Source: Pontibacterium sinense
GTDB lineage: Bacteria > Pseudomonadota > Gammaproteobacteria > Pseudomonadales > Balneatricaceae
NCBI RefSeq assembly: GCF_015209595.1
Contig: NZ_JADEYS010000003.1
Coordinates: 62,001-126,000 of the forward strand
DNA: 64,000 nucleotides
Direction: 5' to 3'
The first letter of the stretch is position 1, and every line of letters starts with the position of its first letter. Of this stretch, positions 1 to 8,580 are shown piece by piece. The notes under the pieces are model-generated. The model had not been told where the DNA came from and did not search any database. It saw nothing but the letters and a program-made list of their open reading frames with translations. A program made the translations under genes and the position numbers.

Positions 1-232
1 ATTGGAACCGGGTATGGCTGAGCGTTTGCAAGCATCGCTGGCGGCAACGGCAGCACAGCAAGAGATGAGCGGAAGGCCGTCCATACTGCTTGTGGCTGCG
101 CCGGTGCGTCCGCTGATGGCTAAGTTTGTACGTTATGGAGATCACCATATTCACGTGTTGTCCTACCAGGAGATCCCGGAGAGTAAGCGGGTCACTATTG
201 TCGCGACAGTAGGGGGGCAGCAGGGCGTTTAA
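1..232 (+). CDS. flhA: FlhA, flagellar type III export gate protein (3' end only)
   Basis: Only the last 77 or so codons are in the window; the gene begins upstream. The tail ends with LSYQEIPESKRVTIVATVG, the conserved end of the FlhA cytoplasmic domain. FlhA is the nonameric inner-membrane export gate of the flagellar type III system, and this C-terminal part docks chaperone-substrate complexes. It lies 39 bases before flhF, the usual flhA-flhF-fleN-fliA order of polarly flagellated gammaproteobacteria. The first base of the window belongs to the preceding codon. Confidence 0.93.
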   Translation, partial: LEPGMAERLQASLAATAAQQEMSGRPSILLVAAPVRPLMAKFVRYGDHHIHVLSYQEIPESKRVTIVATVGGQQGV

Positions 233-271
233 GAGCTGATATCTTAAAGGCCGCTGATAGATAGGTGGGTT

Positions 272-1687
272 ATGAAAGTTAAACGATTTTTTGCACCCGA
301 TATGCGTCAGGCAATGGCGCGGGTACGTGAGGAAGTGGGTCCCGATGCGGTGATCGTTTCTAATCGTCGCGTCGCTGGTGGTGTGGAAGTTGTTGCGGCC
401 CATGAACATGAATATGAAGCTGCCCAGGTTGAATTTAAGCGTGATCGGGCGCGTAAAAAACGTCGTGATGAGCAGATCCGTCTACTGACAGGTAAAGGGG
501 GGCAGCCTTCGCCGTCGCCGCTCATTGCCGAAAAGGAAAAGGCAAAAGCGCGCATTGCTGCCGCTCAGCGGGAAGATGAAGTACCACCTGCCGTAACGGG
601 TAACCGTAACCAGCAAATCGAAGCTGATGACGACCTTGAATCTATACTGGCATCGTTGAAAGAAAGGCAGCGTGCAAGGCCTGCTGAACCGGAAATGCCC
701 GTTGCTATGGTGAGGCCTGAGCCTGCCTTTGATGTTTCTCCCATCTCTCCTGTTGCACCGCCTGTAGGGGGGGATAGCGCGCTGCAGGTCATGCAGCAAG
801 AGATCCATCAATTGCGAGCGATGCTGGAGAAACAAGCTCAAATACCGTCTTCTTCTGAATCCCTGTTATCGCCTTTGGAGCGCAAGCTGAACGCGCTTGG
901 TCTGAGTACCCGATTGCAAAAACATCTGATGACGGGTGTTGAATTGGGTATGGCGGCCGATAAAGCTTGGCAGAACGCATTAGCACGACTCGCCGAATCT
1001 GTGCCTGTCATGGGCGAAGAATTTACGGAACGCGGAGGAATGATTGCCTTCGTAGGGCCGACTGGGGTGGGTAAAACGACCACGATTGGTAAGTTGGCTG
1101 CACGTTACGTGCTGAAATACGGAAGTTCCAGTGTCGCACTTGTCACGACCGATACCTACCGTATTGCGGCACACGAGCAGCTAAAGACCTTCGGTCGAAT
1201 TCTGGATGTGCCTGTGCGGGTTGTTGATGACGTCAATAGTCTGGAGCAGGTGTTGCAGTCTTTACGGAACAAGCGTCTGGTATTGATTGATACAGCGGGG
1301 TTAAGTGCCAATGATCCCCACAGTCAGCAACAGTTGGAGATGCTTGAAAGCGTGACGTTGCGTATGAAGAAGCTGTTGGTGGTTTCTTGTTCCAGTCAGC
1401 GTCAGGTTATAGAAAAGGGTTATGAAGCCTATAAAGGCTTAGGTTTGAACGGCTGTGTTTTAAGCAAAATGGATGAGTCGGGCAGCCTGGGCGAGGCGTT
1501 ATCGTTCGCAATCGAGAAAAGCTTGCCTGTGGCTTATGCGGCCGATGGCCAGCGAATACCCGATGATATTGGTGTCGGAAATAAACGTGATCTTGTCAGT
1601 CGTGCGGTGCTGACTGCTCAGGAATCACAGTCTGAAAATGCGTTAGGGGACAGAAGTAGAGTGCCCCCTCTATTTAATGCAGGCTGA
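272..1687 (+). CDS. flhF: FlhF, SRP-like GTPase that sets flagellar position
   Basis: Protein of 471 aa. The N-terminal basic region (MKVKRFFAPDMRQAMARVR) is typical of FlhF. A variable, charged and Pro-rich middle (residues about 60-190) is followed by the NG GTPase domain, with the P-loop GPTGVGKTT at residues 262-270, a TTDTYRIAAHEQL motif and LIDTAG. FlhF is related to Ffh/FtsY and recruits the first flagellar components to the pole. A RBS-like AGGTGGG precedes the ATG. FleN, its numerical antagonist, is encoded 24 bases downstream, so the pair is expected to set place and number of flagella. Confidence 0.95.
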   Translation: MKVKRFFAPDMRQAMARVREEVGPDAVIVSNRRVAGGVEVVAAHEHEYEAAQVEFKRDRARKKRRDEQIRLLTGKGGQPSPSPLIAEKEKAKARIAAAQREDEVPPAVTGNRNQQIEADDDLESILASLKERQRARPAEPEMPVAMVRPEPAFDVSPISPVAPPVGGDSALQVMQQEIHQLRAMLEKQAQIPSSSESLLSPLERKLNALGLSTRLQKHLMTGVELGMAADKAWQNALARLAESVPVMGEEFTERGGMIAFVGPTGVGKTTTIGKLAARYVLKYGSSSVALVTTDTYRIAAHEQLKTFGRILDVPVRVVDDVNSLEQVLQSLRNKRLVLIDTAGLSANDPHSQQQLEMLESVTLRMKKLLVVSCSSQRQVIEKGYEAYKGLGLNGCVLSKMDESGSLGEALSFAIEKSLPVAYAADGQRIPDDIGVGNKRDLVSRAVLTAQESQSENALGDRSRVPPLFNAG

Positions 1688-1711
1688 GTAGCGAAGGTAG
1701 GATTAGCAGAT

Positions 1712-2524
1712 ATGAGTGCAAGGCCTGTAAAAGTAGTTGCTGTCACAGGAGGAAAGGGCGGGGTTGGTAAAACCAACGTTTCCGTCAATCTTTCGCTGGC
1801 ACTCAGTCAGCTGGAACAGCGTGTAGTGCTGATGGATGCTGATTTGGGGCTCGCCAATGTCGATGTGATGATGGGGCTGAGTCCCAAGATGAATATCTCT
1901 GATGTGTTGGCTGGAGACTGTGCATTGCGTGATGTATTGATTCCCGTCAACGAATATTTTGGCATTGTACCGGCATCATCCGGTACGCAGGAGATGACGA
2001 CACTCAGCGTGCATGAGCATGCGGAGCTGATACATGCGTTCAGCGAGTTTGCCGATGAAATAGATGTTCTGGTCATTGATACTGCGGCAGGCATTTCTGA
2101 ATCTGTTGTAAGCTTTGTTCGGGCGGCTCAGGAGGTATTGGTTGTTGTTTGTGATGAGCCGACTTCCATTACCGATGCATACGCATTGATGAAGCTTTTA
2201 AATCGAGATTATCAGACAACACGCTTCCGTGTTCTGGCGAATATGGTAAGGTCGGAACAGGAAGGCCGGAACATGTTTGCCAAGCTGCAAACGGTGACTG
2301 ATAGGTTTCTGGAGGTAACGCTTCAATATGTGGGGTCAATACCTTATGATGAAAGCGTTCGTAAAGCAGTACAGCGGCAACTCGCTGTTTTAGAAGCATT
2401 TCCTAAAAGTAAGGCGGCTCTAGCGTATCGTCAGCTAGCCACAAAAGTAGATGCCTGGCCGGTGCTTAATACGCCACGGGGACATCTGGAATTTTTTGTA
2501 GAGCGTCTGGTACGCAGCAATTAG
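1712..2524 (+). CDS. fleN: FleN/FlhG, MinD-like ATPase limiting flagellar number
   Basis: Protein of 270 aa in the MinD/ParA family. The deviant Walker A KGGVGKT is at residues 15-21, followed by a MDADLGLANVDVMMGL switch region and LVIDTAAGISESV (Walker B region). FleN/FlhG restrains flagellar gene expression and, with FlhF, keeps flagella few and polar. It is much closer to FleN than to ParC (at 9.5 kb), which has a different switch region. It sits between flhF and fliA, 24 bases before the latter, and is probably cotranscribed with both. Confidence 0.93.
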   Translation: MSARPVKVVAVTGGKGGVGKTNVSVNLSLALSQLEQRVVLMDADLGLANVDVMMGLSPKMNISDVLAGDCALRDVLIPVNEYFGIVPASSGTQEMTTLSVHEHAELIHAFSEFADEIDVLVIDTAAGISESVVSFVRAAQEVLVVVCDEPTSITDAYALMKLLNRDYQTTRFRVLANMVRSEQEGRNMFAKLQTVTDRFLEVTLQYVGSIPYDESVRKAVQRQLAVLEAFPKSKAALAYRQLATKVDAWPVLNTPRGHLEFFVERLVRSN

Positions 2525-2548
2525 CCTGATAGTTATTAAAGGGGTGGC

Positions 2549-3259
2549 ATGTATAACCAGCTTCAATTCACATCTAGTGATGAGTTGATAAAGCAGTACT
2601 CGCCGCTGGTTAAACGTATAGCGCATCACCTGTTGGCTCGCCTTCCATCTACCGTGGTTCTGGATGATTTGATTCAGTCGGGCATGATCGGATTGCTGGA
2701 GGCCGCCGCAAAGTATGACCCCTCCAAAGGTGCCAGCTTCGAAACATACGCTGGTATTCGTATTCGTGGTTCAATCATTGATGAAGTTCGTCGTGGAGAT
2801 TGGACGCCTAGATCTGTGCATCGTAACGGTCGTCGGGTGTCAGAGGCAATTCAGCAGGTAGAGGCCCGTACAGGGCGAGATGCATCCGATTCCGAAGTTG
2901 CTAAAGAAATGGGCGTATCGATCGATCAATATCATGCACTATTAAAAGATTCGGTTGATAGTCGGCTATTTAGTCTGGATGAATTGCTCAACCCGCAGGA
3001 TGACTATCCCGGTGAGCAAGTCGCAGCGGCGGGCGAGGGGCCTAATACTCGGGTTGAAGAGCAAGCATTTGTATCTGCTTTGGTAAAAGAAATCGATAAT
3101 TTACCCGAAAGAGAGAAACTTGTGCTCGCTCTCTACTATGATGAAGAGCTGAATCTGAAAGAGATCGGTCAGGTTCTGGGTGTAAGTGAGTCTCGAGTCA
3201 GCCAGATTCATAGTCAGGCGGCTCTTCGGCTAAGATCCCGTTTGGGGGAGTGGCGTTAA
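2549..3259 (+). CDS. fliA: FliA, sigma-28 factor for late flagellar and chemotaxis genes
   Basis: Protein of 236 aa, the normal size. Region 2 includes LDDLIQSGMIGLLEAAAKYD and GIRIRGSIIDEVRRGDW. Region 4 has the helix-turn-helix LKEIGQVLGVSESRVSQIHS. FliA directs RNA polymerase to class IV flagellar promoters (flagellin, chemotaxis, motor) after release from the anti-sigma factor FlgM. The RBS is AAAGGGGTGG before ATG. A mismatch-containing stem-loop spans the stop codon, and the chemotaxis genes follow about 90 bases later. Confidence 0.95.
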   Translation: MYNQLQFTSSDELIKQYSPLVKRIAHHLLARLPSTVVLDDLIQSGMIGLLEAAAKYDPSKGASFETYAGIRIRGSIIDEVRRGDWTPRSVHRNGRRVSEAIQQVEARTGRDASDSEVAKEMGVSIDQYHALLKDSVDSRLFSLDELLNPQDDYPGEQVAAAGEGPNTRVEEQAFVSALVKEIDNLPEREKLVLALYYDEELNLKEIGQVLGVSESRVSQIHSQAALRLRSRLGEWR

Positions 3260-3269
3260 ACGCCTCTCC
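3247..3269 (+). other. Stem-loop across the fliA stop codon
   Basis: GGAG-T-GGCG, loop TTAAA, CGCC-T-CTCC: two 4-bp helices separated by a single T-T mismatch, with the fliA stop codon TAA in the loop. No T-run follows (TATAATATC), so it is not a standard intrinsic terminator. It could slow exonucleases or mark a processing point between fliA and cheY. The pairing is read directly; the role is inferred. Confidence 0.4.
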
Positions 3270-3352
3270 TATAATATCTTGTTGACCAAGCACGTCGAAA
3301 TTTGCAGTATTTGGCATTCAGCTCGAATGCAATACAAGTATGTCATGGGAGA

Positions 3353-3742
3353 ATGGTGTTGAAAAAAGACATCAAAATACTTGTTGTGGATGATTTTTCT
3401 ACAATGAGGCGAATTATTAAGAACCTCTTAAAAGAGCTGGGTCTGACCAACGTTGTTGAAGCAGATGACGGTGCGACAGCACTGCCCATTCTTAAGCAAG
3501 GGGGAATTGAATTCCTTATCACGGACTGGAACATGCCAAATATGACTGGCATTGAGTTGATCAGACATGTCCGTTCCGACCCCAACTTATCTAACATCCC
3601 GGTGCTGATGGTAACAGCCGAAGCGAAGCGAGAGCAGATCATTGCTGCCGCTCAGGCGGGAGTTAACGGGTATGTGGTAAAACCATTCACGGCTGTAACG
3701 CTGAAGGAAAAGATCGATAAGATTTTTGAGCGTTTGGGCTAG
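3353..3742 (+). CDS. cheY: CheY, single-domain response regulator of chemotaxis
   Basis: Receiver domain of about 129 aa. It has the acidic pair D13-D14 ([10 protein letters not shown]), phospho-acceptor D58 ([10 protein letters not shown]), the conserved VTAEAK Thr region and the KPF lysine near residue 110. Phospho-CheY binds the flagellar switch. The reading frame stays open 17 codons upstream, but homologues begin close to KILVVDDF. The GGGAG at 3347 is best spaced for a TTG at 3359 and too close for the ATG at 3353, so the true start is 3353 or 3359. cheZ follows 19 bases later. Confidence 0.95.
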   Translation: MVLKKDIKILVVDDFSTMRRIIKNLLKELGLTNVVEADDGATALPILKQGGIEFLITDWNMPNMTGIELIRHVRSDPNLSNIPVLMVTAEAKREQIIAAAQAGVNGYVVKPFTAVTLKEKIDKIFERLG

Positions 3743-3761
3743 TTGAGCGTAAGGTTGATTT

Positions 3762-4475
3762 ATGGCCGATGTAGAAGATCTCCGTGGAGTTGGGCATTTT
3801 GAGAGTCTGCTGAAAGAAAAAGCGGACAAGCTCGTCAATGTTTTGGCGCAGGGCGATATTCCTGCGGCGATGGATCAGATTAGTGAGCTCTATGAGTTCC
3901 GTCATCAAGTGTTTTATCAGGAAGTGGGTATGTTGACCCGCGGCTTGCATGAAGCCCTGAAAGCATTTGGTAACGACGTCCAGGATTCGATTCAGTCCGA
4001 CGTGTCTCGTGTAGACCTGAGCGATGCGTCGCAAAGTCTCGACCACGTCGTAGAGCTGACAGAGAAAAATGCTCATCAGACTATGGATAAGCTGGATCGT
4101 GCGTTGGCATTAGTATCAGAGCTGGAGTCTGAAGGTTTAGGCGATTCTGCAGCTGAAAAACTGAAGGCGTTGCACACGGAATTAACTGATGTTTTGGTTG
4201 CTCAAGGCTATCAGGATATTGCCGGGCAGCTGATTCGTAAGGTCATGATGTTGTTGAGCAATGTGGAGCAACACCTGGTCCAGTTGATGGATATGGCTGC
4301 AGCAGTTGAGCGTTTAAGCGGTGTTCGCCCATCAGAAACAGATACGCCTGCGGTTAAAGATACTAAAGAAAAAGCGATTGCAGCCGAAGGACCTCAGATC
4401 AGAGCTAAAGATTCCCCCGATGTAGTGACTGAACAAGATGAAGTCGACGAACTTCTATCTAGTCTCGGGTTTTAA
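3762..4475 (+). CDS. cheZ: CheZ, CheY-P phosphatase
   Basis: Protein of 237 aa, largely helical. The catalytic signature QDIAGQLIRKVM carries the glutamine that dephosphorylates CheY-P. The C-terminus DEVDELLSSLGF (residues 226-237) is the classical CheY-binding tail, connected by a charged flexible linker (about 190-225). CheZ terminates the signal made by CheA and binds at the array through CheA or its partners. It lies between cheY and cheA in a tight operon, 13 bases before cheA. Confidence 0.95.
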   Translation: MADVEDLRGVGHFESLLKEKADKLVNVLAQGDIPAAMDQISELYEFRHQVFYQEVGMLTRGLHEALKAFGNDVQDSIQSDVSRVDLSDASQSLDHVVELTEKNAHQTMDKLDRALALVSELESEGLGDSAAEKLKALHTELTDVLVAQGYQDIAGQLIRKVMMLLSNVEQHLVQLMDMAAAVERLSGVRPSETDTPAVKDTKEKAIAAEGPQIRAKDSPDVVTEQDEVDELLSSLGF

Positions 4476-4488
4476 TTAGGAGCGCTTC

Positions 4489-6627
4489 ATGAGTTTAGAT
4501 GTTGATCAGGAAATTCTGGAAGACTTTCTTGTAGAAGCCGGAGAGATTCTTGAACTGCTGTCTGAACAGTTAGTCGATCTGGAGCAGCGTCCCGGTGATC
4601 GTGATCTTTTGAATGCGATCTTTCGTGGTTTCCATACGGTAAAAGGCGGCGCAGGTTTTTTGCAGCTTGATGCCATGGTTGAATGCTGCCATAAAGCAGA
4701 GAACCTTTTCGATCTATTGCGTAACGGTGATCTGGCGATTACCTCTGAACTCATGGATGTTGTTCTGCAAGCGTTGGATGCCGTGAATGTGATGTTTGAA
4801 GCGGTGCGTGACGGACTACCACCGGAACATGCAGATCCCGCATTGCTCGCGCAGCTCGCAGCATATACTGAAGGTGGCGCGCCTGTTCCTGAGGCCCCAA
4901 CACCAGAACCCGTCGCGGTTGTTGAGCAGCCTCCCGCTCCAACCCCGGTTACGGCACCGGCACCTGCTGCTCAGGATGCCTCGGAGGCAGAGTTTGACTT
5001 GTTGCTAAATGCACTTGAAGAGTCGGATGTGGTTAGCAAAGATGTAGCGCCTCCTGCACCTACCGCGGCGAGCGGTGATACGATAACCGAAGATGAATTC
5101 GAAGCATTGCTTGACGAGTTACAGTCAAACGGTGAAGGTGCATTTTCTCAAAATGACGTTGCAAAACCCGCTGCCCCAGCGGCGGCTGCGCCTCAGGCGG
5201 ATACCGGCCTGATTACAGATGACGAATTTGAAGCGCTATTGGATGATCTTCAGTCAAAAGGTGAAGGCGCATTTTCACCAAATAGCGCTGATGCGCCAGC
5301 CGTTGTAGAGCCCGCTCCACCTGTAGCTCCTGTTTTAAAACCGGCTCCTCAGCCGAACGTAGCTGCTGTACCAAAAGCCGCCTCTCCGACACCTAAAACA
5401 CCAGCTAAGACTGCAAAAGCACCCGCGAAGGCTGCAGCGCCTGCAGCCCAGCACAAGCCCGCCGCTGAAAGTAATGTACGTGTTGATACACGCTTGCTCG
5501 ATAAGATCATGAATATGGTTGGCGAGCTGGTACTTGTGCGTAACCGTTTGGTTCGTCTGGGGGTTTCTCACGAAGATGAAGAGATGGGCAAAGCGCTGGC
5601 CACTCTGGACATGGTGACCGCCGATTTACAGATGTCGGTGATGAAAACCCGAATGCAGCCGGTGAAAAAGGTATTTGGCCGATTCCCGCGCTTGATTCGC
5701 GATTTGTCGCGTAGCCTTAAAAAAGAGATCAATCTGGAATTGCGTGGCGAAGACACCGATCTGGATAAAAACCTTGTTGAGGCGCTGGCTGATCCGTTGA
5801 TTCACCTCGTGCGCAACGCGGTGGATCATGGCATCGAGTCGCCAGATGAGCGTGAGCGGTTAGGTAAGTCGCGTGATGGGAATGTGTTGTTGTCTGCTGA
5901 GCAGGAAGGTGATCATATCTTGCTGATCATTCAGGATGACGGTGCAGGTATGGATGCGGATAAACTGCGTCAACTGGCGGTTGATCGCGGTATGCTGGAC
6001 TCCGAAGCTGCCAGTCGACTGACAGAACAAGAATGCTTTAATCTGATTTTCCAGGCGGGTTTCTCAACGAAAACAGAAATCTCCGATGTGTCAGGGCGTG
6101 GCGTGGGTATGGATGTGGTGAAAACCAAAATTACCCAATTGAACGGCACGCTAAGTATTGATTCGGTCATAGGTCAGGGAAGTCGAATTGCGATACAGGT
6201 TCCACTGACGCTGGCGATCATGCCTACCCTGATGGTCATTCTGGAAGATCAAGCGTTTGCACTGCCATTAGTGAATGTAAACGAAATCTTTAATCTGGAT
6301 CTGACTAAAACCAATATCGTTGATGGCCAGCAGGTTATCATCGTGCGCGATCAGGCGCTGCCACTGTTCCATCTGAAACGCTGGTTGATTGGAGGCAAGC
6401 ATGATTCCAGTCTGCCTGAGCAGGGGCATGTGGTTATCGTCACTGTTGGAACTCAGCGCGTAGGTTTTGTTGTAGACCAGCTTGTGGGTCAGGAAGAGGT
6501 GGTTATCAAGCCGTTAGGCACCATTTTGCATGGTACGCCAGGTTTGTCTGGTGCGACTATTACCGGTGACGGGCGTATTGCATTAATTATTGATATTCCG
6601 AATCTGCTCAAGCGCTATGCGCACTGA
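4489..6627 (+). CDS. cheA: CheA, chemotaxis sensor histidine kinase
   Basis: Protein of 712 aa. The P1 HPt domain (1-135) carries phospho-acceptor H49 in FRGFHTVKGGAGF. A Pro/Ala-rich linker (about 136-330) holds three acidic/Leu repeats at residues 165-179, 199-220 and 242-263. P3 dimerisation starts near VRVDTRLLDKIMNMVGELV. The ATPase domain shows HLVRNAVDHGIE and QDDGAGMD, and P5 (about 580-708) is the CheW-like receptor-coupling domain. No canonical P2 (CheY-binding) domain is obvious in the linker. The gene lies between cheZ and cheB. CheA autophosphorylates under receptor control and passes phosphate to CheY and CheB. Confidence 0.96.
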   Translation: MSLDVDQEILEDFLVEAGEILELLSEQLVDLEQRPGDRDLLNAIFRGFHTVKGGAGFLQLDAMVECCHKAENLFDLLRNGDLAITSELMDVVLQALDAVNVMFEAVRDGLPPEHADPALLAQLAAYTEGGAPVPEAPTPEPVAVVEQPPAPTPVTAPAPAAQDASEAEFDLLLNALEESDVVSKDVAPPAPTAASGDTITEDEFEALLDELQSNGEGAFSQNDVAKPAAPAAAAPQADTGLITDDEFEALLDDLQSKGEGAFSPNSADAPAVVEPAPPVAPVLKPAPQPNVAAVPKAASPTPKTPAKTAKAPAKAAAPAAQHKPAAESNVRVDTRLLDKIMNMVGELVLVRNRLVRLGVSHEDEEMGKALATLDMVTADLQMSVMKTRMQPVKKVFGRFPRLIRDLSRSLKKEINLELRGEDTDLDKNLVEALADPLIHLVRNAVDHGIESPDERERLGKSRDGNVLLSAEQEGDHILLIIQDDGAGMDADKLRQLAVDRGMLDSEAASRLTEQECFNLIFQAGFSTKTEISDVSGRGVGMDVVKTKITQLNGTLSIDSVIGQGSRIAIQVPLTLAIMPTLMVILEDQAFALPLVNVNEIFNLDLTKTNIVDGQQVIIVRDQALPLFHLKRWLIGGKHDSSLPEQGHVVIVTVGTQRVGFVVDQLVGQEEVVIKPLGTILHGTPGLSGATITGDGRIALIIDIPNLLKRYAH
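4981..5277 (+). repeat. Three acidic/Leu motif copies in the CheA linker
   Basis: Copies lie at 4981-5025 (SEAEFDLLLNALEES), 5083-5148 (core ITEDEFEALLDELQS then a GEGAFS tail) and 5212-5277 (core ITDDEFEALLDDLQS then GEGAFS). The last two are nearly identical over 22 residues; the first is degenerate and shorter. Pro/Ala-rich spacers separate them. They fall where CheA proteins of ParC/ParP-containing bacteria carry the LID region that binds ParP. They also resemble the CheZ C-terminal CheY-binding peptide encoded just upstream. Confidence 0.75.
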
Positions 6628-6646
6628 TCGTTAGCGGACGCAGTAG

Positions 6647-7837
6647 ATGTCTATGCCGGTTAAGGTGCTGATCGTCGATGACTCGGGCTTCTTTCGTAAC
6701 CGTATTGCAGACCTTTTAGGTAGCGATGCCCGCATTTCCGTTGTGGGCACCGCCAGCAATGGACGTGAGGCGATTGAGCAGGTGAAGTTGCTCAGGCCTG
6801 ATGTCATCACGATGGATGTGGAGATGCCAGAAATGAATGGTATCGATGCGTTACGTCAGATTATGAAGTTCTCACCGGTCCATGTGATCATGCTGTCTTC
6901 TGTGACTCATGAAGGCGCGCGTATATCGATGAAGGCGCTGGAAGCGGGTGCTGCGGATTGTATACCCAAAGATCTACGCGAATGGATGGGCAGCTCTTCC
7001 GCTATTAATAATCAGTTATGCGATCAAGTCGTTGCGCTAGGAAAGAGTCGGCGTCCACGCGTACATACTTCACCGCCCTCATCTGACAAGCCGCGTTCAT
7101 CAATTCGTCCTAGTCCTACGCGCCATGAAACTGCCGTGGCCGTCCCATCGACGGTGAGTGATCGGTCGACATTTACAGTGTCCTCCTTGCGTCAGCGCGG
7201 GGAAGCAAACGCAGCGATGCGTGTGGAGTCATCTCCTCGTCGTAGTGGAACAGTACAGCGTTTTCCCGATTGTCGAGTCGTCGTGATTGGCTCGTCGACA
7301 GGGGGGCCGGCGGCATTACAAAAAATACTGACGCGCCTGCCCGCTGCTTTCCCTTATCCCATTTTACTCGTGCAACATATGCCGAAAACCTTTACTCCAG
7401 TATTTGCTGAGCGCCTGAATCAGCAGTGTCATATTACAGTCAAGGAAGCTACCGACGGTGATCGTTTGGTGGCGGGAACGGCATTGCTGGCTCCGGGAGG
7501 CCATCAGCTGATCATTGATCCGCGCCAAAATGACAGGGTTAAGGTCATGCCGGGAGATGAGCGGCTGACGTATAAGCCCAGTGTTGATATATCCTACGGC
7601 TCTGCTGCAAAGTGCTTTGGCGATAAAGTGCTGGCGGTGATTTTGACTGGAATGGGTAGCGATGGCACTGATGGTGCGCGCTTGCTTAAACGGTCAGGTG
7701 CGAAAGTTTGGGCTCAGGATGAAAACAGCTCAACAATCTATGGCATGCCTAAATCTGTCATTGAGGCTGATCTGGCCGATGCTGTTCTGGATCTGGATGA
7801 AATAGGTACGTTGCTCAGTAAACAGGGAGAGCGTTAA
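6647..7837 (+). CDS. cheB: CheB, protein-glutamate methylesterase/deamidase
   Basis: Protein of 396 aa. The N-terminal receiver has LIVDDSGFFRNR and DVITMDVEMPEMNG with the phospho-Asp. A variable Ser/Arg-rich linker spans about residues 130-200. The methylesterase domain has VIGSSTGGPAALQ (nucleophile Ser), LLVQHMPKTFTPVFAERL (His) and AVILTGMGSDGTDGA (Asp). CheB removes methyl groups from chemoreceptors for adaptation. Its partner CheR is not in this window. The stop TAA shares its last A with the motC ATG, so translation is probably coupled. Confidence 0.95.
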   Translation: MSMPVKVLIVDDSGFFRNRIADLLGSDARISVVGTASNGREAIEQVKLLRPDVITMDVEMPEMNGIDALRQIMKFSPVHVIMLSSVTHEGARISMKALEAGAADCIPKDLREWMGSSSAINNQLCDQVVALGKSRRPRVHTSPPSSDKPRSSIRPSPTRHETAVAVPSTVSDRSTFTVSSLRQRGEANAAMRVESSPRRSGTVQRFPDCRVVVIGSSTGGPAALQKILTRLPAAFPYPILLVQHMPKTFTPVFAERLNQQCHITVKEATDGDRLVAGTALLAPGGHQLIIDPRQNDRVKVMPGDERLTYKPSVDISYGSAAKCFGDKVLAVILTGMGSDGTDGARLLKRSGAKVWAQDENSSTIYGMPKSVIEADLADAVLDLDEIGTLLSKQGER

Positions 7838-8577
7838 TGGATCCAATGACCATATTGGGAATTCTGGTTGCGTTGGGTGCCGTGGTTGGTGGCCATTATC
7901 TCGACGGCGGATTATTGACTGAGTTAGTTAATCTACCCGCTGCAGTGATCGTATTTGGGGGCACATTGGCGGCTGCGGCCGTACAATCACCGAAGGAGGA
8001 GTTTTCCCGGGCGTTGAGGTTATTGGGCTGGGCCTTTGGTGGCCGGCGTTATAACTTTGAAAACGGGATTGATCTGTTGATGTCCTGGTGTACCTTAGTC
8101 CGTCGCGACGGAATTTTGGCGCTGGAGAAAGAGATCGAAAAGCATTCCGATAGCTTTGTGCTGAACGGGTTACAGATGCTGGTTGATGGGAAAAGCTCAG
8201 AGGCGATTCGTAACAGTTTAGGTACTGAGTTAGTGACGGTCGAGCAGAATGATCTACGAGGTGCGAAGGTGATTGAGAGTATGGGAGGCTATGCTCCCAC
8301 GCTTGGCATTATTGGTGCAGTGTTAGGTTTGATTCATGTGATGGGGAACCTGAAAAGCCCAGAAGATCTCGGTTCAGGCATTGCATTGGCCTTTGTTGCG
8401 ACAGTGTATGGTGTAGGAATCGCCAACTTATTACTGATCCCTATCGCCAACAAAATAAAGGGTCTGATCATGACTCGGTATAACTATCAGGAAATGATGC
8501 TGGAAGGTATGGCTGCCATTGCTCAGGGTCAAAACCCGCGGGTGATTCAGCAGCGTTTACAAGGTTACATGAGCTGA
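7837..8577 (+). CDS. motC: MotC, MotA-type flagellar stator channel subunit
   Basis: Protein of 246 aa with the MotA/ExbB layout. Two N-terminal membrane segments (about 3-22 and 30-50) are followed by a large cytoplasmic loop. Two more C-terminal segments include GGYAPTLGIIGAVLGLIHVM and GIALAFVATVYGVGIANLLL. Such subunits form the ion channel around the MotB-type subunit and drive the rotor. With motD directly downstream (3 bases) and cheB upstream, it matches MotC/MotD of Pseudomonas, a second stator pair often used for swarming. The coupled ion (H+ or Na+) cannot be decided from sequence alone. Confidence 0.93.
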   Translation: MDPMTILGILVALGAVVGGHYLDGGLLTELVNLPAAVIVFGGTLAAAAVQSPKEEFSRALRLLGWAFGGRRYNFENGIDLLMSWCTLVRRDGILALEKEIEKHSDSFVLNGLQMLVDGKSSEAIRNSLGTELVTVEQNDLRGAKVIESMGGYAPTLGIIGAVLGLIHVMGNLKSPEDLGSGIALAFVATVYGVGIANLLLIPIANKIKGLIMTRYNYQEMMLEGMAAIAQGQNPRVIQQRLQGYMS

Positions 8578-8580
8578 GCT

